Source: Lentisphaerota bacterium
GTDB lineage: Bacteria > Verrucomicrobiota > Lentisphaeria > Victivallales > Victivallaceae
Assembly (NCBI GenBank): GCA_024225035.1
Contig: JAAEMX010000430.1
Coordinates: 1 to 64,000 of the forward strand
DNA: 64,000 bases
Reading direction: 5' to 3'
Shown here: positions 35,775 to 44,202 of the stretch, piece after piece
Layout of the letters: each line of letters starts with the position of its first letter
How positions within the stretch are numbered: position 1 is the first letter of the stretch
Position numbers and translations under genes: made by a program
Notes under the pieces: model-generated
What the model was told of the DNA's origin: nothing
The model's database searches: none
The model's input: the letters and a program-made list of their open reading frames with translations, nothing else

Positions 35775-37895
35775 ATGGACAGGTTATTCAAAAAAGGCAT
35801 TCCAATGTCTCAGGAAGATCGTCCTGCATGCTCTCTTCCACTCAATGACGCAGACCTAAAACAAAATAACTGCAATTGGACTAAAGGACTGCAGTCAATG
35901 ACCGACTGGATTTGGAGCGCCAACCTAAACCCGGAAGCCTTTCCAAACAATCTGGGAAAATATCTACTGCATATTCCGGGAGTATTCGAACAGCAGTTGA
36001 ACTATTCGACTACGCTGTTATTCGATGAACCGTCCTTCAGAAATGGAGTGCAGATATCAGGTTTCATTGACAGGCACCTGAGAGAACTTGTTATTAGTTA
36101 CATAGGTCAGCTTCGCCGCTGCTGGTACACTATGACTCATCATGCAGTGCTTGGAAAGCTTACTTTTGACAAACACGGCATATCAGCGAAAATGTATGAA
36201 ACCCAATATTCTCATTTACTTGAATATAAAACGCGTCAGGATATTTTTTCCCCGCTTGAAACTGTAGTACTGGATTTTGCTCATGCATTTGCCACTAACC
36301 CGAGATTCTATACTGATAAACAGTTTGAAAAACTGAAACACGAACTTCATGATGAGAATTGTGAAAAATATATCGACGAAGCTCTCTGGATGACACGTTT
36401 ACAGGCTGCTAGAAAAGCCCGTGCAGAAGCTCTTGCCAAGGGAGAGTCTCCGGATTCAGTTGTTATTGATGAAATATCCCGTAAAGCAGCCCAGAACGTC
36501 TCCGATAAAGTTCCTGATGATTTGGCTGAAATTCATCTTAATGCCCAATTGGTGGAACTCGCTTTTGTCTGCCTGCAGTTTGTGGCTTTAACCAATGTTT
36601 TCAGCTCACTGAATATTCCGGATGAAGACTTCCTCCCAGGTGTTATGGCACAATCTCTACCGCCTAAAGTAATTGACAAAATAAACGAACTCAACCACCA
36701 GGCATTAGCCGGACTGGTGCCTCAGTTTGTAACAGAAGAAAATGAAGATTTCATAGAAGGAAGCGAACTGTTTGAAGCCATTCTTGGCGGTAAAGTGAAT
36801 GTGGAAGCAGCCGAACCCAAAGGCAAACGGATACCTTTAAATTCATATGAAGGAAAAGATAAAAACGGTCAGATAAGGCCAGCTTGGCGCGGCGCTCCTG
36901 ACCGTGATAAGGGACTAACCATAGGTGGAATCCAGACCGGTGTTTACGGCTGGAGTTTCGGCGGTTACTTCCCGGGAAATCTGCCTTATACATTGATTCA
37001 TCACCCAGAGCTGGCAAGATACGAAGCTCCATATTCTCTGCCCTTGCTGTTTAACGAAGACGAATGGCGAAACGGTGTAAATACCGGCGGCTACGTTTCA
37101 CTGAGAATAAAAGAAATGCTTATACAAAAAGTATACCGTTTGAACAGAAGCCGGTACGGCGTAGAACATCATACTATGTTCTATTACAATACATTCCTTG
37201 ATGAATATGGTGTTGGCAGAAGTCCTCAGGTCGAAATGAGCGACAAACAACGTGCCGCAGCAAGAAGAATGGCTCTTGAAAAAGCAAAACTGTCAATACT
37301 CTACATACTCGGTCATGAACACACCCCTGAAGGCATTTTCAGTGATTTAGAAAATGCAATCCTCACATGGGCCGAAGCAATCCTTAGAAAGCCTCATCAG
37401 GCTTACCATTACGAAGCTAAATTGCGTGAAGAGCTCACAAAGAGCAATAAAAGAGAAATAAGGGCCGGATTACGAAAACTCGACACTTCCCCTGCCCTGA
37501 CGCTTGATGCAGCTCTGGAGCGCCTGGCTAATCATCAGATTGCAGAAATGGCAATGATTGTCGGCCACATGGATGGCTTGGCCCGTATGTTGACAATGCT
37601 TCAAGTAGAAGCTGAAGGAGCAAACCAAATCATTGAGGGGCAAATGGACCAGAGCGGTAATATTGACCCGGACCTTGATCCAAACCATAAAGTAAAATAT
37701 ACTGGATATTTTAATAACCGTCCTGCTCTGCACGCCGTGCTCAGAAACTTCATCAATGTCGATTCAGCTGTCCTCACTATAAATGAATTGATATTGAACC
37801 CTGACTTATGCCAGGAAGTAAAAAAACGCTTGAAGTCAGGCGAACAGAAAATTACTATCAAATCTAAGGACGCACTCAATACGGCAAAATTCTAA
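35775..37895 (+). CDS. Tandem AhpD/carboxymuconolactone-decarboxylase-like protein
   Basis: A 706-residue protein with two homologous halves. Half one has LLFDEPSFRNGV, then DRHLRELVISYIGQLRRCWY and THHAVLGK; half two has LLFNEDEWRNGV, then RIKEMLIQKVYRLNRSRYG and EHHTMFYYN. The pattern (helix, YxxxHH) is that of AhpD-like peroxidase-related proteins. The CxxC pair of active AhpD is absent: half one keeps one Cys and half two none. HH follows each. A middle insert contains Ala/Glu-rich helices. AAGGAGGAAAAA precedes the ATG. The molecular function is unknown; the fold call is moderate. Confidence 0.55.
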   Translation: MDRLFKKGIPMSQEDRPACSLPLNDADLKQNNCNWTKGLQSMTDWIWSANLNPEAFPNNLGKYLLHIPGVFEQQLNYSTTLLFDEPSFRNGVQISGFIDRHLRELVISYIGQLRRCWYTMTHHAVLGKLTFDKHGISAKMYETQYSHLLEYKTRQDIFSPLETVVLDFAHAFATNPRFYTDKQFEKLKHELHDENCEKYIDEALWMTRLQAARKARAEALAKGESPDSVVIDEISRKAAQNVSDKVPDDLAEIHLNAQLVELAFVCLQFVALTNVFSSLNIPDEDFLPGVMAQSLPPKVIDKINELNHQALAGLVPQFVTEENEDFIEGSELFEAILGGKVNVEAAEPKGKRIPLNSYEGKDKNGQIRPAWRGAPDRDKGLTIGGIQTGVYGWSFGGYFPGNLPYTLIHHPELARYEAPYSLPLLFNEDEWRNGVNTGGYVSLRIKEMLIQKVYRLNRSRYGVEHHTMFYYNTFLDEYGVGRSPQVEMSDKQRAAARRMALEKAKLSILYILGHEHTPEGIFSDLENAILTWAEAILRKPHQAYHYEAKLREELTKSNKREIRAGLRKLDTSPALTLDAALERLANHQIAEMAMIVGHMDGLARMLTMLQVEAEGANQIIEGQMDQSGNIDPDLDPNHKVKYTGYFNNRPALHAVLRNFINVDSAVLTINELILNPDLCQEVKKRLKSGEQKITIKSKDALNTAKF

Positions 37896-37960
37896 ATATT
37901 GAGTAAGTGCGATTGAACTGCTCTTTCGCACTTACACTATTAAAAATGGAAGTCAAAGTA

Positions 37961-39571
37961 ATGTCATTTTTTAAAAAGAATGAGCCACTGCCTATCGAAG
38001 TACAACTGGTAAGCGAAGTAAAATCCTGTCGCACCTGTAAGTGGTTCTGGGAAGGAGTTCCTCCTTATGGCCCATATCCGTCTTATACCTGGACTGAAAC
38101 ATTTCCAGAGGTTGTTCGCGAACCATTACCACAACAACCCGGACCAATGGAACCAATCAAATGGCTACAGGCAATCTCAACAGGATGCAACCTCATCGAA
38201 CCAGCTGTAATGCATGGTTGCCGAAAGGCTCCAATTATGACTATGGGAATCAATCCGAACTTAACCTCATATTTTCCATCAACCTCCGGAGCTCGATGGG
38301 CTTACCCGCTCTTTGAGGAAGACGCGAAATATGCTTATCATTACCGCCATCAGACCATTTTCCAGGAAAGTCTGGATGCCGCATTTCTTCTATCTCATCT
38401 GGAAGAAGGCAGCGAAATAAAGGCAGCTCATGACGGCTGGATTATCAGTACTGCGCGCAGCGCTGACCACCGCTGGCTTTTACTCACAGTCCAGTACAAA
38501 AATGAACCTGAAGTAACTTCTATTGAACTGGCCTGGACTCCTGATGAACGCTATGTCGTGCTTTTCGATAAAAGCCGCAAACCGGAAGGAGAACCGGACT
38601 TTAAACGAGGAGATATAATAGCGGGCATTTTCAAACTGCCGGAAGAAATTAAGGTCGATATTTATGAAAACTGTACTCCTTATTATCAGCGTTTTATAAA
38701 CGTGCTTGACCGTTTCAAGGAAATGTGCGGCGATCAGCTTGCGGATGCTGAATTGACAATAGGCGAAGATGTAGCCCAACATGACCTTATAGCTTGTGCC
38801 TCCCCGGGCTGGAGTTCAAGGTATGATATTCCAACTGAGCGCATAACCCATAATTGTGTAAAAACTCATGGCTACGCCGTATCTCAGGTAATTCAGAGTC
38901 AACCTGAATTACTTATTATTGTTGGCAGAAGTTCTGTAGAAATGTTTGGCGAAGTCTTTGGCCCATACATGGATCTTGAATGGCGAAATAAAGATATCTT
39001 TCAACTTTTGAAGGAGACAACACAGCGAGAGAAATATCTTGAAATAAACTACCACAAATACTCGCTTAAAACCAGAATAATTGCTTGTCCACATTTTTCA
39101 TACTGGCAGAATTTTGTCCCACATTCAAGGCTTTCAGCAGAAGCATGGAAGGTCTTTCAAAAAGAATTTAGCAGTGACGCGGAAGTACTGGAAGCTGAAG
39201 ACAGAGTCCAGCCTCCGGGCTACAACGATTTTATCGCAATCCGTATCCAGGGAGAAGATGATGAAATAAAAGATAAAATATCCGTCCAAGGCTGGAATAT
39301 TATAATGGCTTATCATTTTATACCATTTGACATGATGGCAAAAGTACTTACTGATATGTTCAGCAAAGGTCAATTGACTTACGATGACAGCACTCACCAC
39401 TTGAACAGAACTAAAGGGGCTTGCAGATACTGCAGCAACAAATTATGGCAGTTTCCAGAGCGCTGCCCATATCATAAGGAAACAGAACATTATCCAAAGA
39501 TATTCGAGAAAGTTGCAAAAAAAGTATTGGATACTGCACTTAAAGAGGAACTTAAGGACAACAATCAGTGA
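37961..39571 (+). CDS. Cys-rich protein resembling Fe-S uracil-DNA glycosylases, last gene of the operon
   Basis: A 536-residue protein. CRTCKWFW (Cys23, Cys26) and a second pair (STGCNL then HGCRKAP) suggest an Fe-S or zinc site. APIMTMGINPNLTSYFPSTS resembles the substrate loop of family 4/5 UDGs, PELLIIVGRSSVEMF resembles their LG-x-x-A strand, and IIACPHFSYWQNFVPHSR is a possible HPS-like motif. A C-terminal CRYCSNKLWQFPERCPYH is a zinc-ribbon-like knuckle. ATG 37961 has GGAAG seven bases before; earlier in-frame starts at 37907 and 37946 lack one. The UDG relationship is a guess from pattern, not certain. Confidence 0.45.
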   Translation: MSFFKKNEPLPIEVQLVSEVKSCRTCKWFWEGVPPYGPYPSYTWTETFPEVVREPLPQQPGPMEPIKWLQAISTGCNLIEPAVMHGCRKAPIMTMGINPNLTSYFPSTSGARWAYPLFEEDAKYAYHYRHQTIFQESLDAAFLLSHLEEGSEIKAAHDGWIISTARSADHRWLLLTVQYKNEPEVTSIELAWTPDERYVVLFDKSRKPEGEPDFKRGDIIAGIFKLPEEIKVDIYENCTPYYQRFINVLDRFKEMCGDQLADAELTIGEDVAQHDLIACASPGWSSRYDIPTERITHNCVKTHGYAVSQVIQSQPELLIIVGRSSVEMFGEVFGPYMDLEWRNKDIFQLLKETTQREKYLEINYHKYSLKTRIIACPHFSYWQNFVPHSRLSAEAWKVFQKEFSSDAEVLEAEDRVQPPGYNDFIAIRIQGEDDEIKDKISVQGWNIIMAYHFIPFDMMAKVLTDMFSKGQLTYDDSTHHLNRTKGACRYCSNKLWQFPERCPYHKETEHYPKIFEKVAKKVLDTALKEELKDNNQ

Positions 39572-39656
39572 CTCTTACATAAGTCAGAGAAGTAATTTTG
39601 AGTAAAACAGTAAATCTAAACTATAACTATTTTTGATATTTTTTGGTATTTACTAC

Positions 39657-39684
39657 TTGAATTTGCTGCAAAAAGCCATATAAT
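39657..39684 (+). promoter_or_regulatory. Promoter of tRNA-Glu
   Basis: TTGAAT (39657-39662), a 16-base spacer, and a perfect TATAAT (39679-39684) lie 20 bases before the tRNA. The -10 with its flank (TATAATAACA) is repeated before tRNA-Ser. Confidence 0.75.
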
Positions 39685-39703
39685 AACACCTCATTTTTCA
39701 AGT

Positions 39704-39779
<76 letters not shown>

Positions 39780-39855
39780 TCTCTTTTTTTCATTTTCTTT
39801 ATTTACTCCCGACAGAGTTGGTGTATCTTATCAACAAACTATTCAGGAGAGAAAT

Positions 39856-40407
39856 ATGTCTGAATCAAAAATACTGGAACTCTGCAAGCGACGCGTCAGC
39901 TGCCGTAATTACCTTGAAAAGCCTGTCCCTGATGAAATCATTGCCAATTGCCTTGAAGCTGCCCGCTGGGCTCCGTCTGCCTGTAATAAACAGCCATGGC
40001 GTTTCGTTATAGTAAAAGACACAGAGCTGCGCCGCAAGATATGCAAAGAAGGCTTTCTACCTGGCGTTCCAATGCCATGGGCTCAAAAGGCTCCTGTAGT
40101 TATTGCACTATGCGCCAAAACAAATCCAATTACACACGGACTGGCTCCTATGGTTTCCGGTATAAATTATCAATATATAGACATTGGCATTGCCGGAGAA
40201 CATTTTGTCCTTGCGGCAGAAGAACAAGGACTGAGTACATGCTGGATAGGCTGGTTCAAAGTTAAGTATGTCAAAAAGCTCTTAAAGCTTCCATCGACAG
40301 TAAAACCTGTTTGTCTGCTTACGCTGGGCTATGCAGCAGAGCCCCCTTCACCTGTTAAGCGAATACCTCTAGATGAACTGGTTAGAGAAAACACTTGGAA
40401 AGACTGA
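39856..40407 (+). CDS. Nitroreductase-family FMN protein
   Basis: A 183-residue nitroreductase. RRVSCRNYLEKPVPDEII is the FMN-phosphate-binding Arg-rich start, ARWAPSACNKQPWRFVIV is the classic second block, and the C-terminal CWIGWFKVKYVKKLLKLP / LLTLGYAAEPP are family features. Such small enzymes reduce nitro compounds or quinones with NAD(P)H. It lies alone between two tRNA genes, with CAGGAGAGAAAT before the ATG. Substrate cannot be told. Confidence 0.9.
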   Translation: MSESKILELCKRRVSCRNYLEKPVPDEIIANCLEAARWAPSACNKQPWRFVIVKDTELRRKICKEGFLPGVPMPWAQKAPVVIALCAKTNPITHGLAPMVSGINYQYIDIGIAGEHFVLAAEEQGLSTCWIGWFKVKYVKKLLKLPSTVKPVCLLTLGYAAEPPSPVKRIPLDELVRENTWKD

Positions 40408-40439
40408 TTTAAAAATTACGCTTTTTTTCTATTTTGAGT

Positions 40440-40467
40440 TTGATGATTCTGCACAAAGGAGTATAAT
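40440..40467 (+). promoter_or_regulatory. Promoter of tRNA-Ser
   Basis: TTGATG (40440-40445), a 16-base spacer and TATAAT (40462-40467) lie 28 bases before the tRNA. The -10 region is the same TATAATAACA as in the tRNA-Glu promoter. Confidence 0.65.
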
Positions 40468-40495
40468 AACATCTCTTGCGTTAAGCATCAGACAC

Positions 40496-40803
<308 letters not shown>

Positions 40804-41626
40804 TTATAATATTATTATATATAGAAACTCGGAAACGGCTTTCAGGCTTTCACGCATCAGTCCATACGAAACAATAACGTTTTCCATTTCTTCAGAAATT
40901 AAAAATTCTTCATATGGAACCGTGGAAATCATGACAACCGGCTTACCAAATTCACGCAGCTTATTTAGTAGTTTTTTATCACCGTGATCCTTATCATTGC
41001 GATTAAACTCGGCTGCAACGACTATAACATCAATTTCATCAAACATCTTTTTTACAGTCTCAATGGCGTAATTTCTTGAATGAGGTTCATAATCCACATA
41101 AGCAATATTCGGCGATTTATCCAGCATGAACTCTCAAAATATTGCGAGATGATTCCAAGTGTCGTTTCTGGATTTCTGACCGAAAGTTACACGGTCAACA
41201 ATCATGACTTTCTGCTCCGGTTTCAACGGCAGAATGTTATTCTTGTCACGCTTCAGCTTAATCACTCGTTCAGCGGCTTCTGCACCTGTCTGTTGAATCT
41301 AATCACTCCACAAAACAGTTTCAACCTTGCCTGAATCAACAATGCCTCCATTATCGAAAAGCCCATTCACCCTTTAATTTCCAGATACGATGCAAAGACT
41401 GATTAATACGCTCTTCGGGCAAACGACCGCTTTTCACTGCCTGAGTAAGGGCATCATGCAGTTCATAAAGTAATACGTTTTTGTCTTTCAGCAACAACAA
41501 ATCAATTCCAGCCTCAACAGCCAGACGGTGCGCCAGAAATTGAAAATGTGAACCGTGAACCATCATTTGAGCCACTTTTTCTTCAACAGGCAAACTTTTG
41601 AGTAATTCTTCGAATTTCACATCCAT
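40804..41626 (-). pseudogene. Decayed glycoside hydrolase family 3 gene
   Basis: Three pieces in order on the minus strand are GH3 (beta-N-acetylhexosaminidase/glucosidase-like). 41626-41351 joins an N-terminal LPVEEKVAQMM directly to EAGIDLLLLKD and the helix LPEERINQSLHRIW, so most of the catalytic barrel is deleted. About 41300-41131 encodes GAEAAERVIKLKRDKNNILP, the start of the C-terminal domain. 41127-40804 encodes VIVVAAEFNRN and GKPVVMISTVPYEEFL. In-frame stops separate the pieces and the C-terminus is lost in AT-rich DNA. Confidence 0.8.
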
Positions 41627-41741
41627 TCTTCCTATTCCTCATTGCTGAATATAATTATAGCTTTAAAACTTTAACAACTTAAATCCCTATTAATTTATAT
41701 CATGTAAAAACCTTATAAATATAAAAAGAAATTACGATTTA

Positions 41742-42149
41742 TTACAGCGACCCTCTGTCTGTAAATTTAGTTTTGAAAGTAATTCCGGGGAGAGAGTTAA
41801 TCTGATTGCGTAACATTTTGCCTAACATGCCAACAGCAGTCTCTCCAATTTTCTGCATTGGTGTTTCGCAGACCGTCAAAGGTGGATTATAATTAATTAC
41901 TTCAGAAATGCCGGTGCTTCCGGCAATTCCAACTTGTCTGGGAATAGATATTCCCTGCCTATCGCTAACCTCAATTACACCTGCAAGTGCGGTATCCCCA
42001 TAAGCAAAAACAGCCAATGGAAAAATATCGTCCCCCTGCTGAACTCAAATACAGATAATTTTTGTACTTCCTCTGTACAGCAAGGCAGCTATTTCAGAAG
42101 CTCCACCATAGTAGTCGGCAGTGACGTAATTCAATTCATAATCATCCAA
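41742..42149 (-). pseudogene. Remnant of a LacI-family repressor
   Basis: The intact stretch (41742-42017) begins AVFAYGDTALAGVIEVSDRQ and continues with GISIPRQVGIAG, NPPLTVCETPMQKIGETAV and ends TDRGS, the C-terminal half of a LacI/GalR effector domain. Upstream, in another frame and closed by a stop, is LNYVTADYYGGASEIAALL, the preceding part of the same domain. The DNA-binding domain is gone. Beside the GH3 remnant it was probably the local regulator. Confidence 0.75.
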
Positions 42150-42351
42150 TTTCTATATTATCTCCAGTTTATGGGGATTTTATATGTTCAGTCTAAATAG
42201 CAATACAGGTGTCTTTATAAATATGTTATTTGGCAGGATTGTAACTAAAGAATAATTTTTTTCGACTGTCCATAACAACTGATGAAATTTCATTAATTGC
42301 GTATTGAATCATTGTGATTCCACCCGTTTCAAATAACAAGAGGATTAAACT

Positions 42352-43593
42352 ATGTCTTGCATATTATGTAAGCCGTTCAAAAGCAGACCTACTGGCGTAA
42401 GCCACTTTTATTCCTACAAACATTTAAGTCTTTTTTGTGATAAATGCGTCACATCCGGTCGTTATATTGCATTGGGAGAAATAGCTAATTTGCTTTTCTC
42501 AAAGAATATAAAGACTAAATATACAAATTTAATAATTGGATACGATCATGCTCCGGAGGCTTTGGAAGGTTTAATATTCTTAAAACAACTCCTTATTTTT
42601 ACTGCCCACTTCTTCCCTGAACACGTCAATCGGCTGCTTCTATTCATAGAAGGAATTACTTATGAAGAGCCTTTTGAAGAAAATATGGGCATAAAAGGAC
42701 ATTTAAGAAGAAACGTAACTCAACTTTCTCCTGAGAATCCTGATACTGAAAGACTGGAGTCCATTATCGGACGCGGAGTTGAGTCGATGCTGTCCAGTCA
42801 GCCTACCGAAAAAAATGTAAAAGCTCTGGCTTCATGGGGAAAAGAACGGCAAAAAAGGAAGTTATTATTAGAGGAAGACACAAAAAATGGATTCTATAAA
42901 TTTGATGAATTTGGTTACCAAAAATCCCCAAGAGACCTTTCGATATATGAAGACCTTGGAAAAATGGCTAGACGTTTACAAATCCCGGTATATGGAGTGG
43001 ATAACATGAGAACACTTTTTCCAAGTTGTCTGGATAAAAAATTTATGCGATTCGTAGAAAAAAACACTTCAAGTTTTATGAATAGAACAGGATTCCTTCG
43101 TAAATCTGCGGAACTAACTAACGCATTAAAGTGGTTATTGAACAGACCACCCAATGAATACGAATCACACATCATATGGGAAACATTCATTAAGACTAAG
43201 AGCTTCTCTCCAGAATTTGTAAAAATGAGAGCACGTGCTTTTAACAGACTATCAGCAGAAAGAGTCTATTGGCTTCAGAGGCAAAAGGCAAGCTCAGAAA
43301 AGCAATCTTATATCGGCATACAAACAACAGGGCTGCTGCATACATTCAACATGAGAATTCAGGGAGATAATGTCCTATCTGTTCAAGAAGAATACACGGC
43401 CATAAGTGCAAGGTTATCAAAATCGTATTCGTTAAACCCATTGACTGTCATTGTCAAAAGCAGCAATGAGCTTGCAAGCAAATGTGATAAGTTCAATTAT
43501 CAATATGCTAATCATTATCGAGAACTATATAAAAATTGGCCAATATTCAACTGGAGAAAAGACCCGGATTATTATATTAAATACTCTCTGTAG
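42352..43593 (+). CDS. Unknown protein with N-terminal CxxC/CxxC motif
   Basis: A 413-residue protein that I do not recognise. Cys3-x2-Cys6 and Cys29-x2-Cys32 could bind zinc or be redox-active. Later segments (LLLFIEGITYEE, then IPVYGVDNM, AERVYWLQRQKA, and GIQTTGLLHTF) loosely recall the strand order of TraB/Tiki-type domains (EG, G-x-D, R-W, G-x-x-H), but that is a weak resemblance. No signal peptide or membrane helix. AGAGGATTAAAC precedes the ATG. It lies past the decayed island and before the twin 980-residue genes, in low-GC DNA. Confidence 0.6.
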   Translation: MSCILCKPFKSRPTGVSHFYSYKHLSLFCDKCVTSGRYIALGEIANLLFSKNIKTKYTNLIIGYDHAPEALEGLIFLKQLLIFTAHFFPEHVNRLLLFIEGITYEEPFEENMGIKGHLRRNVTQLSPENPDTERLESIIGRGVESMLSSQPTEKNVKALASWGKERQKRKLLLEEDTKNGFYKFDEFGYQKSPRDLSIYEDLGKMARRLQIPVYGVDNMRTLFPSCLDKKFMRFVEKNTSSFMNRTGFLRKSAELTNALKWLLNRPPNEYESHIIWETFIKTKSFSPEFVKMRARAFNRLSAERVYWLQRQKASSEKQSYIGIQTTGLLHTFNMRIQGDNVLSVQEEYTAISARLSKSYSLNPLTVIVKSSNELASKCDKFNYQYANHYRELYKNWPIFNWRKDPDYYIKYSL

Positions 43594-44202
43594 ATATTAT
43601 TTTAACTGCAAATGTCAAAATTGCACAAGAGTGTGTAAGGAATAATTCTGTTGTTTAGCGTTAAGTAAACTATTCCGAAAACAGAATAAGTTTCTCATAA
43701 ATATAATGGTGGCCAATAACACCTTTTTATTTATGAGAATTATTGACCAATGACATAACATAAAAGTATTATTAAACTTAATAACATCTTTAATAAAAAC
43801 ATTTTTATCTTATATAATCATTCTGCGTTTCAACTCTTTACTATAATTGGCAAGCATTTATAATTATTTTCATATTTCAATATTACTATATTTCAAATAT
43901 AATATACTTTCAGGTAATATTTTTTATTATACTTTTAAAACTTTTAAGCTTCAATTTCTGCTAAATATTTTTTTAAAACATATTAAAAAAAATTGCAAAA
44001 ATGCGCAAAAACCTGTAACTCATTTTCAATTTCAACGGACTAAAACTATATCATAGGTATTTATTCTATGGTTTGTGCGTAAGTCACAAAGACAATGAAA
44101 GCTTTTTAGGGAGTAATTAAGCTTAATACATTGTCAGGCCTCCAGCCATTATAGAGGTAGCTATAATGTCAGTATAAAATTTATCACAGAAAGGTTTTTG
44201 CC
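43594..44202. other. AT-rich gap with leader of the first twin gene
   Basis: Holds the 3' hairpin of the preceding gene, a very AT-rich stretch without a credible gene, and from about 44011 a leader shared with the second twin gene: CTGTAACT, GACTAAA, AGGGAGTAATTA (44108-44119) and GAAAGGTT before the ATG. The shared order shows that the regulatory region was duplicated with the gene. Confidence 0.6.
43692..43749. terminator. Nested hairpin after the 413-aa gene
   Basis: TTCTCATAAATA (43692-43703) and TATTTATGAGAA (43738-43749) form a perfect 12-bp stem enclosing an inner GGTG/CACC stem followed by TTTTTA. A likely transcript end, usable in both directions. Confidence 0.65.

Noticed and set aside
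28084-39571. Treating the cyclase and the six-gene operon as one signalling (Pycsar-like) system
   Set aside because: A strong nested hairpin and 325 bases separate them. The cyclase belongs to the toxin class, not the Pycsar pyrimidine-cyclase class, and no cyclic-nucleotide-binding effector is visible.
42352-43593. Firm TraB/Tiki assignment for the 413-aa protein
   Set aside because: Only the order of short motifs agrees, and key conserved residues cannot be aligned by eye.
43847-44056. 69-codon plus-strand frame
   Set aside because: Very AT-rich, no start signal, overlaps the leader shared by the twin genes.
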